DNA from: Ganoderma boninense
Taxonomy: Eukaryota; Basidiomycota; Agaricomycetes; Polyporales; Polyporaceae
Direction: 5' to 3'
NCBI GenBank assembly: GCA_002900995.3
Contig: CM035311.1
Location: 372,001 to 436,000 of the forward strand
DNA length: 64,000 nt
Within the stretch, counting starts at the first letter, position 1; every line of letters starts with the position of its first letter. This document shows, piece by piece, positions 24,042 through 36,310 of this stretch. The notes beneath the pieces were generated by a model. That model saw only the letters and a list, made by a program, of their open reading frames with translations, had not been told where the DNA came from and did no database searches. A program made the translations under genes and the position numbers.

Positions 24042-24512
24042 ATGGGACGAAAAGCGACAGACCACACGTCCCTCCGAGCGTCATCCACTCGTCGCAAAGT
24101 ACTGTTCCCTTTCTCCTCCCGTCCCAGGTATTTGTTGGGTGAGTTCATTTACACGCATTGTGCGGTATCGACGTCTTACCCTTTCAGCTCCCCGGCGTCG
24201 CCTCCGAGCCTCCAAGAAGGTCAAAGCGCTTGTGAAGTATATCTCGAAGCTCCAGCAATGCACATCTGACGACCTATCGGAGTATCACCTTCCCACGCTG
24301 ATGCCTGAGGTAAGCGGTAGACACTATGCATCAGTCGTAGGTTGACATTTTGGTCACCCCCTGCCTAGCATCGTTCTCTAGAGTTGTGTGCGAAGCAGGA
24401 TAACGAGGGCGCATCCCACTCAGTGGCACAGGAGCGTATGCGCAGGCTGAATCTATTGACAGACCGGGTCATGTTGAGCATAAGTCTTTTGCCTCGTGGT
24501 TTAAACGGGTAA
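24042..24512 (+). CDS. Hypothetical basic protein, 120 aa
   Basis: Three exons, 24042-24138, 24188-24309 and 24369-24512, with introns of 49 and 59 bases, join in phase to give 120 residues. The first exon is Ser/Arg/Lys-rich, and the second holds RRRLRASKKVKALVKYISKL and then a more acidic stretch. The third is an amphipathic helix region (AQERMRRLNLLTDRVMLSIS). A helical, possibly nucleic-acid-binding product is plausible, but no family is recognised. Confidence 0.5.
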
Positions 24513-25378
24513 GCCCACGTTACTCAACCATCCTTATGTTCTCCCTCACCAGCAACGGTCAATATAGAGTCGGCCTTTCGACCCGTGAGGTAGTCAGTTT
24601 CTGTGCGGAACATGCTTCTGAAGGAGATACCGCAAGCGTCGCCTTGTTCCTGCGGGGAGCTGACAATGCATGACGGTCCGTATTCAATACCAGTATTGCA
24701 ACGCGCTGTATGCTGTGTTTTCAACACCCACGATATCATTTCACCCTCTGATTATCTTTGGCTGTGCTGAGCTCGCTTGCCATCGCTGTCGATACAGCGG
24801 AGACTGCGATCAACACGAGCCTGGACGTGAAGAGCACGGCACGAGGGCTGCTGGCGGCTGCTGCGTGTGTTTGGCACATAGCCGGCCAGCGCATGGTGAG
24901 CGTATGGTGCGGATGCGCAGTGCGGCAGATCGCTGAGCGTTACCACGGGGTAGAATCTCCGCTCATTGAAAGGCTCTCCTCGGTTCCCTTCCCGCCGGTG
25001 GCCGGCTGTCGCTGCATATGTACATTCACTGCTCTCGTGCGGCCCGGCATTGGATGCCTCACTACCCCATGGAAGGGCACTCGGAGGAAAGAGTGCGTCA
25101 CCATGTGTGAAAAGGCGGGTTGTATTGACCCGCCTTACGCGACGATGACGACCGACAGTGTCCGCGCGAGAATTCAGACTTGCTTCATTAGTGCCCCGTC
25201 TTCGGTGTATCCGTCTTCGACATTGATTCCCGCGGGCCATCCTCCAACACTTCCCCGCCCGTTCCTTCTAGGATTCCATAAAAACCCTTGGACTCTTTCC
25301 AGGCCCGCCATCAGTTCCCCCCGTCCCCCATCATCCCGTTTCCTTAGCCTTCTTCCAAGCTTCACGCATTTTCGTACC
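24513..25378. other. Intergenic, promoter side of the methyltransferase gene
   Basis: A long plus-strand frame happens to be open from 24758 into the next gene but has no ATG near its start, and its composition changes abruptly at 25379. I read it as non-coding upstream sequence. Confidence 0.45.
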
Positions 25379-26212
25379 ATGTCTTTAATCCGTGCGCCTT
25401 TGGTTCTTCTTCACGCCGTCCTCTACAAGGTCGCCAGTACGCCTCCGAACAAAAGTCCAATAACTGGTCGCTACGACTCCGCAGAGTCGTCATGGATAAG
25501 AATTGCTCCCCTCGTATTCAAGGTACGTCCTCATGTTCTTCCACTTCTTGTTTCCGACGTACTGCCCTCTATGCTCGCGATGGTGATTACATATACTGAT
25601 GCTCGTCTCGTATAGATCCAGCAGCTGCTTGTCTGGCTGTGCACTTTCGCAGACATTCTCCTCCTTCTCTCGCAGCACCTCCCCCGTTCTGCTCTTTCTT
25701 CCACCCTCCCTTCCATGCTCTGTCCAACCTCCTCTTCTCCCGCCTCTCTCATCCGCCCCACCCCTTTCTTCCTCCTAGGTCTTGCCCTAGTCGCCGCAGG
25801 AACCTTACTTCGTTTGACTTGCTACCGTTCCCTCGGCCCCTTCTTCACTTTCGACCTCGCTCTCCTCCCAAGACACAAGCTTATCACCTCCGGCCCATAT
25901 GCCGTCGTTCGCCACCCTGCCTACTCTGGCTCCCTCCTTGTCCTGGCTGGTCTAGGTCTCACCGATCTCTCCCCAGGTGGTTGGGTAGCTGAATGCGTTT
26001 CATTGAACGCTGGTACCGAGGGCTGGGGTAGAATATTTGGTGCCAACGTGGTGCATCTGTGGACTGGCTTTGCCATTTGGTATGCTTGGTGGCTTGTCGT
26101 CGGCATTCGGCGCGCAAGGATGGAGGACGCCGCCCTTCACACGGCCTTCGGCAAGGACTGGGAAAGGTACTCCCGCACCGTGGCGTGGTGGTTCTTCCCA
26201 GGCATTCTTTAA
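25379..26212 (+). CDS. Isoprenylcysteine carboxyl methyltransferase (ICMT) family membrane protein
   Basis: Two exons, 25379-25522 and 25616-26212, with a 93-base intron (GTACGT..TAG), encode 246 residues. The C-terminal half has the ICMT/PEMT signature, HKLITSGPYAVVRHPAYSG, followed by a hydrophobic segment. The closing motif is MEDAALHTAFGKDWERYSRT and WWFFPGIL at the extreme C-terminus. Hydrophobic segments near residues 50-70, 90-110, 150-160 and 190-210 fit a multi-pass ER protein. ICMT transfers a methyl group from S-adenosylmethionine to the C-terminal prenylcysteine of CAAX proteins. Homologues with other substrates exist, so the exact substrate is open. ATG 25379 is the first methionine matching the family's length. 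Confidence 0.85.
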
Positions 26213-27230
26213 AACAATGCTTTCCCCCTTCAAGCCTTGGATGAACATCTCAAATGCGCTCCCTGTAATGGTAAGTCTTGCTTTCATGACGTTGTACTAG
26301 AGTCTAGTTTGACAATTTGTTTGTCATCTACTCCAGCGTTTTTTTACCCATTTCATACTATTTTGGACACCTCATAGACCCGGAATTACAGCGCAAACAG
26401 TTCTCTGTACGTGCAAAGCATTGGCCTGTCTGTTCCTCAGTTTCCCGCCCCTACACTCCTCATTTTCTGTTCTGTGTATGTAAATATATCTGTAGCTGAT
26501 TCGTGCCCTCCTGAACAAGCTACGATCTCGCTTCCGCCAACATACATATATAGGACAGAACCTTCGCTTTTCCTTCTTACTAACATATTTTCAACCAAAA
26601 CCTAGTGCATGTATGTGTTTGAGATGCAGATAAAAACACTGTCGCTGTCGCTGCGTCTCGACGGGCATGAATTCTAGTCTAATCACAAATGGGAAAAGTC
26701 ATCTCAAGCCTTCGGTCGGGCTCTATAGATGGTAATAATGAATGCAGGGCAAAACTTCCCCGGTCAGGTCAACAAAAATGTCATTGTGGCACTACGTATC
26801 ACTTCCACGGCTGGGTGACATTACCCATCGGAAAAGAGATACATTTGTGGAGGGACGGTGCGTGGCAAAGAGGCGCGGTAAGAGCAGGTTAAAGTCATCG
26901 TACGCGATGGTGGAGCAGACGGGGATCACGAGCAACGCACGAAAACAGGTATACGAAGACGTTCAATATTCCGGTTTGAGTTGCGTGGCAGCAATGCGGC
27001 GCTTGGCACATCTGTTACTAGGCCTTGTGCAAGATTATGGTGTAAGGCGGAACGTTGAATACATGCAGTGGACGGCGGGAGGATCGCGACGTACATCGCG
27101 GTGCGGTACCCTTGGCTGCGCTTCCCTCATTTTCGATACTCCGCAGTGGAGGCGTACGGAAACGAGACGAGGCCAAGCAAGCGCACAAGTGGCTACAACA
27201 TTGAACCACGCTAGAAAAAGCCGGGAAACA
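26213..27230. other. 3' region of the methyltransferase gene and unassigned sequence
   Basis: T/A-rich 3' sequence lies to about 26660. Beyond that a 165-codon frame (26742-27239) runs into repeat B3 and shows no domain. Confidence 0.4.
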
Positions 27231-27817
27231 AAAGCATGAGAACGTGCCCTGCGAAAGGTACGACATGGCTTACCGCGATTTCCAGCCGGCGAGACGGGCG
27301 CAGGAGGCAAGGGGGCTAGAGGGCGATCGGACGGCGAGAGATCGCAGGACCGGCCGCGCGGAAGATGTCGCCCGGGACAGAAGGGAGAACGAGACCTGCA
27401 GGTGGAGCGGACGGTGGTCGCGGCTGGGGGCGCGATGGCGCGGCGGCGGGGACTGGGGAGAGGGAAGAGCGCACCATGGCCGCACGGCGCCGCCGCTGCC
27501 AGCACCGACTCCAGCACCGCCCCACGACCCGCTGGCTGGCCACACGGTGCCTGCGCAGACAGAGTCGCGATGGGCTAGCCATCGTCGTCGGAGAAGCGGG
27601 CGGGAGTGGGTGGGAGCGTGGGCCCTCAAGCGAACCACGGCCTGAGGGCGGAAGGAGACAGAAGCAGGAAGAGGCAGGACGGGCAGGGTGGGAACTGTTG
27701 AACTCCGGTCGGCCGCCAGCCAATCCCCGGGCATCTCCTGCCTTCTCCGGATGCCCAATATGGCATCTCAAGCGCCCAAGAAGCCCGAGCCAGCGGACTC
27801 GGGCCCCAGCCGGGCCT
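27231..27817 (+). repeat. Dispersed repeat, subfamily B, copy B3
   Basis: Starts AAAGCATGAGAACGTGCC and passes the GGCATCTCAAGCGCC junction. It carries the first 40 bases of the extension seen in B1 and B4 (GAAGCCCGAGCCAGCGGACT.., which can form a 7-base stem) and then stops at CCGGGCCT. Confidence 0.85.
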
Positions 27818-28058
27818 CGCTTGTCACGATCAACTCTACTTGACGCTGCTGGGCCTTCCATTGTTCGACAATATAGGACAATAAGCAGCGGTCAGGTACT
27901 CGAATGAGTGAATGTCTTTCCGGGCCCAATCCACTCCATTGTCTCCCCAAGGCCCCTGCACCTAGGCTCGACGCGGACTTCTCTGGTATTTAATCAAGTG
28001 TGGTTCTATTCTGCTCCTGAACCCCAGCCCACTGTGACCACGCAGTTTCCGCAACACG

Positions 28059-28716
28059 ATGGAACAGTCAGTCATCTACCGTTACCTCAACCGCGATCCA
28101 TTGGACCATATCTTGAACCATCTAACACAGGAAACTCCTCGCGGTCTTTGATGTCGAATTCACCCCTGACGATTACGAAGAAGGGGAATTTGACAAAGCT
28201 ACAGCTTTTTTAGTTCAGATCTCAATCGCTCCTGGCCTGGAACGCGGTAAGCTTTTGACAGTTCACATACAATTGCTATCCACTAACTTATGTGCGCCCC
28301 TAGTCGGCCTCGTTGTACACGAACAGGATACGACCTTCACGCTCTTCATCGGTCTAGTAGATTCCGAATGGAGCTTGTTCACATTTGATTATGTCAGTAC
28401 TTCTTATGGCAAAACAGTTCCTAACTCATCCTATTAACAGGGCGAGTTCTCATGTCAATGGACCGTATTCAGCCGCGAGCTTGGATGCGAGAAGCTATAC
28501 TGGCTCGTCTTCGCAAACAAGGGCCTCCTTGACCACTTCACGGAAATATTTGACTTTGGTAGAACCCTCGCAAGTACGAGCCGAGAAGTTGAGCACGTCA
28601 TGCTAGAGAGAGCAGTTACGGCTGCCCGTGAACCTTCCTCACCCGGAATTAGAAGGGTAATCGACCTTCAGGGAAACGTTGACAAGAACAAGGAGGAATC
28701 TGGTACTATGGATTAG
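28059..28716 (+). CDS. Hypothetical protein, 162 aa
   Basis: Four exons, 28059-28066, 28131-28246, 28304-28392 and 28441-28716, with introns of 48-64 bases, join exactly in phase. The first exon is only eight bases (ATGGAACA). Splicing it to 28131 gives MEQKLLAVFDVEFTPDDY. The middle alternates short hydrophobic strands (TFTLFIGLVDSEWSLFTFDY, EKLYWLVFANK), suggesting a compact beta-rich domain. The C-terminus is polar and acidic. A longer 5' region cannot be excluded. Size and exon number resemble the gene at 40019, but I see no convincing sequence similarity. No family is recognised. Confidence 0.6.
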
Positions 28717-30210
28717 CCTACTATACACACGCATAGTGTATATAGTACTACTCAGCTCAACGGGCTCGAGAGAAGTGGCTGCAGTCGTTGAAAGCACATT
28801 TGAAGCTGGTAGCTAGTGGTCGTTATCACCGCAAATGGGGCAGGGGGAAATGAAACCTCCAGTCGAGGGAGGTGAGAAAAGGCTTGATGTACGAGACTTC
28901 CTGAAACCCGCCAGAAAGTCATGCTCAACATTGTGACTAACGACGGTTGGGAGACGGTGAACTTGAAGTGCTGGACCTGCTCGGACGCTCCCAATCGCCG
29001 CTGGTGTACTGTTTCCTGACAGAGGATGGGTGCGAAACAGCGCTTCGCATCGTTCCGCTTCTGCCGGTTTGGCTGAGGAATCCGCCGCGTTCGTAGACAT
29101 CCATATTATCCATCCCTGGACTCGTTATTATGAACAGGGTGCCTCGGCAAGGGGGGTGTCAGGCAGGCTATGAGTTGGAGACGACATGAAGGACCAACAT
29201 TGCAAGCTCGCGGAGCTTGCAAGTCTTGAATGAAGATTGAGAGAGTAATGAGAGGCCACCGCCACAGATAGGGCCTGCTCCGAGTCACGTCATGACATCC
29301 TATGGGTATACTCTTCCAATTACTGTGACCCGTTGCCGCATAACCGTGGCGCCGTTTGTGTCCTTGACCCAAGTTCGTCACGCCCTCAATCCCAAGAGCC
29401 TATCATGAGGATCAGCGAGGTACCTGGCTTTTCCACATCTCGAAGACGTACACGAGCCGATCGCCTCGCGCCACGTCCTGACGGTAAATGGGCGATGCCT
29501 CACCGCCGCCGTCACCCTGTGCTTGATATTCAGCCACCCTTGAACCATCGCGCTGCGTCATTCGGCGGGCGGTGTGGATGAGACGACGCCGGCGGGGAGG
29601 CCCTGATCCTCCAACGGTGCGTCCCTGGGCAGAAACGGGGAAAACTCCTGCTAGCTGAAGTTACCGTTCTTGACGTTCCGCGCGGGCACGTCACGTATTA
29701 CAGAGCTCAGGCCGCAACATTTCCAGACGGATCGTGGAGTAGGTCCTAGTTCAACACATTAGCAATACGAGAGGCGAAAAATTTGTCATAAGCCACTGGG
29801 ATGAAGAGTAGGAGAGAAGTAGAAGGGACCGATGCAGCTCCACCGAACTCGTTCATGCTCAAACTCGAAGTCCGCAATCTCCGACACGGGACTTTCCTTC
29901 CGGTTGAGATGTCACGAGATCGCGGTGACAGATGACTAATCGATGACTCCCAACAGTGGACCAGGACTACCTGCCCTCTTGGTTCACCGCACCCCACCAT
30001 CTGCCGTATGGCCGAAGACTGCATATCCATCCCTACATTAGTCAACACGGCCAAGTAACCCGCCGATGCCCTGGGCCTGGGGACCGTCGTGTCCGTCACT
30101 CTCCTTGCGTTGTATCACAATGTATCTGCTGATGGTGCTATTATCAGCGATCCGCCGTCCTCGCGAGGGGATCCAAGATCTTCAGTTACGATGGACATGA
30201 CTTCGAAGCG
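28717..30210. other. No confident gene
   Basis: Contains open frames on the minus strand (28813-29100, 29746-30099) with no domain and no splice partners I could support. Confidence 0.4.
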
Positions 30211-31010
30211 CTAGCAGCCTACTTCCGGTCGTTCCTCCTGGTGTGCCTCATCTCTTTCTCCGTCCATCTCGATGTCCTCATCTGACTGCGACTCTTTGCA
30301 TTCGTGTTCCTTCGTAGAGTGGTCCTGCGCCGACTTGCCCTGATCCTTCTCGTTGTCCTCGGGACCGCCTTCGTCTCCCCACAGCTTCTCATCCACCGCC
30401 GACGGGTCCATCGCGTCCAAATCGCCCACCGCTCCTCCGGCTCTTCATCTTCGTCCTTTTCGTCGTCCTAACCCTCATCCTCATCCTCCTTGTCTGGAAC
30501 GTCCTGCATCTTCCCGTCGATATCCTCGCTCATCTCCAACGCATCACCCTCCTCCACCCTCTCAACGTTGTCATCTTCGCCCGCCTCGCCCTGCAAGCCC
30601 CCGACCGGGCTCTGTCTTCGACCTCCTTGGTCGCCCATCTCCATACCTTCTGCGTCCCTCGCCCTCACCCGCGCCCGCCTTGCTCTCAGGAGGCTTGTAG
30701 AAACCATCCTGGGCGACGGAGCGCACAATGGAGGACAGGATGGAGTCGAGCTTGAGGAAGGCCTTCGTCCACCCGCAGTGGTTCGCGAGCTCAAGGTACG
30801 CGTCAAGGAACGGCAACGCGTGGGCAAGTTGCGCTTCGAGTTGGACTTGGAGCGCGCGCACCGCTTCGCTGACGACTGAGTCGAGCAGAGATGCAACCTC
30901 GTCGACCTTGAACGAGCGCATGGTCCGCGACGAGCCGGCTGTGCTCGCGGAGGAAGCGATCGAGGGTCTCTTCCACGTCAGCCTCTACTGTGGGAGGGGG
31001 TTGGGGTAAG
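30211..31010 (-). pseudogene. MDN1: Decayed fragment of midasin (MDN1/REA1)
   Basis: Read toward lower coordinates, the fragment contains VEETLDRFLREHSRLVAD, then in another frame FKVDEVASLLDSVVSEAV, LANHCGWTKAFLKL and QDGFYKPPES. Another frame change leads to ALEMSEDIDGKMQDVPDKED. After a TAG and a third shift come MGDLDAMDPSAVDEKLWGDE and an Asp/Glu-rich tail. These are hallmark stretches of the linker and acidic region of midasin, the very large AAA+ ATPase that remodels pre-60S ribosomes. A full gene would be about 14-15 kb, so under a tenth remains, with at least three frame breaks and a stop. A functional copy must be elsewhere. Similarity may extend weakly to about 31230. Confidence 0.85.
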
Positions 31011-32244
31011 GCAACGATGCCTTGGATGGAGAGGACCGGTTGAGTCGTCCTTCTCTTCTATGTTTCGGGCTCGCACGCCGTGTCCGTCCCGGAACTTGGG
31101 CACTCCCAGCACAGCACAGCACTCCCGGAGGCAATTGTTGATGTTCTCGAGGACATCTAGGTGCGGTCCGAGTCCAGCCCAAGTCGCAACCCCAGGCGTC
31201 ATCCAACCATTCGACCGCGAAGTGACCTGCAACCCCCGTGCGGGGACAGAGCGGCATAGCGTTTATGCACAATTTCGGGAAGCGTCTCAGAGAACTTGTC
31301 AGCAGCAGCGCTCCATCGAGAACAATGCCTTGAGGCGATTCGCCCGCGGCGGCGATAGGAGTCATGTCATGGGGCAGAGGCGGCGAACATCCCCAAGATC
31401 GACGACGCGGTAGTGTAGGCTCCGTTGTGTTGGCCGCTGGCGGGGATCAGGTATTCCCGGAGATGGGAAGAACAAACCCTGCCGGTGGTAAGTACGCCCT
31501 GAGCACAGTCCGCCGCGGTTGCGCTAGGGTTTTTTGCTTGGCCGACTAACTATCCTAGCTTTGGTTGGACGATCGACGGATTCTGTCGTCCAACGCAATC
31601 ATGCTCAGGGTAGACTTCCAGGGTTCTGTTAGGTCGCCATAGCGGATTGGTGCGTCTCTTCTTGGATCCGACGTCGCGGCGATGCGGGACGTAACGTTAG
31701 AAAGGCCATCCTGCCTCAACGGAGGTCGTCAAGGGTCCGTAAAAGCCCCGCAAAATTCCCTGCAAGAATTGCGGGTCCCTGTGCTGCGTGTCGTGTTTCA
31801 GAGACCCAGTTGTTGGCGTGAAGCTGAGGTTGCTGAACACGGACCGCGTCGAAACTCACATCGGACATCCTACCTGCATTCAGTGGAGCGTGGGAAGCAT
31901 GGAAGCTAGCTCCAAGAACGGGTCTTCCAGCCGAAGACGCATCTGGGACCTTGCTCCAACCACGCGCAAGCCATGCACCGACGCTCTCGACCCTTGCACT
32001 CCTCCGTTGGCTGGACCGCGCAAAAAGCGCATGGCCGGTACCGTTTAGATGGTCGGGCACAGTTACAGTATTCTACACCCCTTCCTTCTTATCACAGACC
32101 ACGCATCCTTCGAGAATCCTCGTTAGCACAAGAAGCCAGGGCCTGCTGACGTCCTCTCTAAGCGACGATTCGTCCCGACCCCCGATAATGCGACCAGGCA
32201 TGCACGGCTGCGGGTGCACTCCTCGTCCTTAGTCCCAACCGGCC
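31011..32244. other. Fragmentary sequence, no intact gene
   Basis: The minus strand around 31060-31230 has a frame (TWAGLGPHLDVLENINNCLR) with coding character that could belong to the midasin relic or to another lost gene. The rest shows nothing recognisable. Confidence 0.35.
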
Positions 32245-34400
32245 ATGCTCTCGTTCTTGGGGCACCGTCGAACGTGGTACGTCCCCCATGTCCCAGGCCC
32301 TGCTCTGCGCCACCCCACTAACCCCCTTGGGTCCCTCTCTCTCTCGCATGATGTCCCACGCAGCGCCGCAAAGCAGAAGGAGCGCGCAGAGCGCATCCGC
32401 AGCCTCCCGCCAGAGTTCCACGCCCCCGTCTCGTTCGATGAAGAGCGGCTGCTCGCCCGCCCCGTCGCCGAGATCGTCGCCGGCGTGCAGGGCGGCACGT
32501 TCGCCGCCCCGGACGTCCTCCTCGCGTACGGCAAGAAGGCGCTGAAGGCGCACGCCGCGACTAACTGCCTCACCGAGGTCTTCATCGCGCGCGCCCTGGA
32601 CGAGCCCGACGGCTGGGCGCGCACGTGCAACACGCAGGGCCCGCTCGCGGGCGTGCCCGTCAGCCTCAAGGACACCGTCGGCGTTGCGGGCGAGGACGCG
32701 TGCATCGGGTACTCGGCGTGGGTCGGCAGGCCCGTGCAGAAGGACGCGGCGATCGTGCGCCTGCTCAAGGACGCGGGCGCGGTGCCGTTCGTCAAGACCA
32801 ACGTCCCCATTACGCTGCTCTCGTTCGAGTCCGCCAACGACGTGTTCGGGACGACGACCAACCCGCACAACAAGGCGTACTCGCCGGGCGGGTCCACGGG
32901 CGGGGAGGCGGCGCTCCTCGCGTATGGGGGGTCGCGCATCGGGATAGGCACGGACGTCGCCGGGTCTGTGCGTGCGCCGGCGTCAGTGGTTCCTTCCCTG
33001 CTACTTGTAGTCTGTCTTCTGCTGGTTATGGGTGCTGATGCTGGCGCTTTCGGTTTGCTAGACACTTCTCTGGGGTATATTCCGTCAAGGCGTCGATGCA
33101 CAGGTTCGTCAGGACAGGGAATGTCACAAGCATGCCTGGCCAGGAAGGCATCCCTGCGACATATTCGCCAATGGCGCGGACGTTGGAGGACCTTGAGACA
33201 TTCTGGAAGGCGATATTCGCGATGAAGCCGTGGGAATACGACCACTCCGTCAGTGCCACTTCCTATGGAGCGTCGAAGCTTCGTTTCATTAACCAGTAGA
33301 ACAGGTCTTACCGATTCCTTGGAGGGAGGTGGACCTCGCTTCCGGTAAACCGATTCGGTGGGGTGTTCTGTGGGACGATGGTAAGGCCATCCGATCCCTA
33401 TCGGATTCCAGAGTAACCTCGCGTCGTTCGCGTTAGGTGTCATTGCTCCCTCTCCTGCCTGTCGACGAGCGCTAGACACCGTGGTCTCGGAGCTGAAAAA
33501 CCATGGCCATGAGGTCGTGCCCATGTATGCACCTCAAACTCCCACAAATCATTAATTCGTTGCATACTGACATCCAGTACCCCTCCTTAGCGATGCCCCG
33601 AGTCTGTACGAAGGGCTGAAACTCGGATCCCAGCTCATCTGGGCTGAAGGAGGTGCGTCTTCCGATCGCGCCACCTCCCAGCATTCCCCTGACGCCAGAG
33701 CCCCCCCAGCCAAGCTGTGCATGCGCCCGATCCGCTGGGGCGAGACGAACGACCCAGGCGTCAAGCAGGCGCGGCGCATGTTCGCCATGCCGCGCTTCGT
33801 CAAGAGCATCTACGCCTGGTACCTGCGGCACGTCCGCAAGGACGAGGTCTACGCGGGGCTCGTCGAGGGCTGCGCCGAGAAGACGACGGAGGAGTACCTG
33901 GGGCTCATCGCGCAGCGCGAGGCGTACCGCGACCGCTGGTTCCAGGCGCTGCGCGGGGACGCGTTCGACTTCATCCTGACGGTGCCGAACGCGCTGCCCG
34001 CGACGCCGCACCGGGGCATGAAGGACGGGTTCATGGGGTGCGGCTATACGTTCCTGTGGAACATCGTAAGCTGGCCCCGTCGGTCTCGATCATCGAGGAA
34101 GCCTGTGCTGACGTGTCGCGGTCCCGGTTTCAGCTTGACTACACGGCGGGGGTGTTGCCCGTCACGCACGTCGACAAGGAACAGGATGCACTGGCACCCG
34201 GGGGCTTCAAGCCGCGGAATGCCGTTGAGCGCGATATATACAAGATGTACGACGCGGAGAAGATGCACGGCCTCCCGGTGGGCGTACAGGTCGTCGGGAA
34301 GCGGCTCGAAGAGGAGAAAGTGCTGGAGGGGATGAAGCTCATTGAGGGACTCTTGAGGGATGCGGGGAAGGCGTACCCCCTCCTGGACCCTGTTGACTGA
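32245..34400 (+). CDS. Amidase-signature family hydrolase
   Basis: Eight exons join in phase: 32245-32276, 32364-32981, 33062-33248, 33305-33380, 33437-33524, 33591-33652, 33710-34065 and 34134-34400. The product has 561 residues. The amidase signature core is present: LAGVPVSLKDTVGV (Lys113), SPGGSTGGEAALLAYGG (Ser188) and IGIGTDVAGSVRAPAHFSG (Ser212). The spacing Lys+75 to Ser and +24 to Ser equals that of fatty-acid amide hydrolase. The usual GGSSGG has Thr in the second position, but the bridging Ser is kept, so the enzyme should be active. Such enzymes cleave amides to a carboxylate and an amine, and the substrate is unknown. No signal peptide is evident. Everything upstream of the ATG is non-coding or decayed. 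Confidence 0.9.
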
Positions 34401-35099
34401 GGAGCATCCGGGGAGATCGTAACATTTGCATTTACGGTGCTTGGCTTGTATCAACAATGTATCGCGAGCTTGTAGTCACGAATGGTTGTTTCATCCTGTA
34501 TACCTGTGCTCTCCCTTCTTTTGGTAACTCGAAGGTCTCTCTCGTTGGCAAATCCATCTCGTGAATGCTGATGGTGCACTTCCTGAGGGGTTGAGTTGGT
34601 CAAAACCGAGTGGGTTGGAGACCCATTTACTCTTAGTGAGTTTGTCATAAATAGTTCGCGGGGTCGCGACCAATTGGGAGAGACATACATAGTCATTACG
34701 TAATGTGGCCACACCGCTTACCAAGTTCGTAACAAGATCCAGTAGCCAATCGTCCTCATCTACTGGCAAGCGCCGCCAAGCGTCGTGAGCTGGCGGACTG
34801 CTGGGACTCTTTGTTCAATCTCATCCAAGCACGGTGTACTCCCTCTTTTTCCGAATTAATCACCCAGAATGACGTCCTCGGCATCATCTCTACGTTGCCA
34901 GCGTACTGCGAGAAGCTGTCCATAGTAAGTCACGGCTCGAAGCGCGAACTGAGGAGTATACAGACCGTGGCCGCGACCGTTCTGGTCTCTCTATGGGTTC
35001 GGGCGAATGAGACCGAGATCTTGAGGAAGGAGGTGAGAGACTCTGAAAAACCTCCACTGCCGGCGGTTCGCATCCACAGCTAAGTCATGCATCAGTCAA

Positions 35100-36310
35100 A
35101 TGTCCCGCAGAGACCGGAAGATAGAATGAGGTATGTTTCTCCTTCAAGCTTCTCACCTTTGGAGCGACATTGACATGGCCACCAGTACTGTAGACCTCCC
35201 CTCGCTTTCGTCTATAAGCATCCGACAAAATCCATGATGCAAAAGATCAATGAGGGCAGGTGACGTGCAAGAACGTCTTACCTCGGCTTTTAGGAACCCT
35301 TTGGACCCTACTCTAACGACAGTGCCGTCGGGGACGTGCGTGAACTGCACGAATGGGAACCACTCTGGAACCACTCGAGGACCGGTCGAACGAAGAGCGT
35401 GACGACGTTGGGTCCATCCGCCATCTTATGAGGAGTTGCGCAACGGTCTGAACGTGCTCGAGCGATTGTTGTGTAGACGCTGCCTCGTCTGGATTGTTGA
35501 TGGAAATCAGGTTGAGAGCGTCCTCCATAGAACTTTTGTGTATAAACTCGCCCGCCAGGAGAATTGGGACATTGATAACTTCATATTCGCCACGACCTAG
35601 GCCACGCGGCGGAACATCTCTTGAGAAAGAGAGAACGCGGATTGCAACTCATCAAGAGCCACTGGAAGTGACTCCGTCTTAAGAATTCTCAGGAAGCTGC
35701 CGCAAGTACTTCCGCCAAATCGTCATGGTATCCTGCAGAGCCCCAACGAGTGTTCCGAGGTCTTCCTTGATGACCACGACACGATCAACCAGCTGGGGTC
35801 TCAATGCGACGACTCAACGACTTCATCATGAAGCCGCGAGACCACCCTGCCGAGTCATAGATATTGTTCGGTTGCTTTGACAAAGCTATCGAAAGGTTAG
35901 GCTCAGCATGAATCATGAGTGAGAAGGGAACTCACCTCGCGCGATCTTCGATGGCAAGCGAAAATGCGGACTCGCCGAATCCTGTGCCGCGTTGCAGATC
36001 CCGGATACCAATATCAGTATGATGGTTAGACAAAGCCGGCTCGGAGATCTGGTAGCAGCTTCCTCATCCGCAAGAGGTATACCTCGCACTTGTCGAACGA
36101 GCCGACATCTTGCGCAGCCTTCTCCAAGGTCGGCTGCTCTGCTGCTCGAGGACCTCTGGCTTGACGTTCATCGCCAGACCGATGAGTCGAAGGTCGCTCC
36201 ACGCTCTCCATTTCCGGACGAGAAGAGACTCGGAGAATTTCTCCTTATCAATGCCGGACATGGTGTCAAAGATAAAAATGAATGATCGACCATTCGCAAG
36301 GGTAACCAAT
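35100..36310 (-). other. Broken exons of an unknown minus-strand gene
   Basis: Coding-like pieces read toward lower coordinates: DKEKFSESLLVRKWRAWSD.. (36250-36140), which needs a one-base shift to continue as DVGSFDKCEVYLLRMRKLL (to 36026); EDALNLISINNPDEAASTQQ.. (35525-35410); and, in another frame, WFPFVQFTHVPDGTVVRVGS (35365-35300), followed by an intron-like GTAAGA..TAG. Frame changes without usable introns suggest decay. No family is recognised. Confidence 0.35.

Noticed and set aside
24758..25615. 285-codon frame running into the methyltransferase gene
   Set aside because: It lacks an ATG at its start, and the family's usual N-terminus begins at 25379. The upstream part has no coding character.
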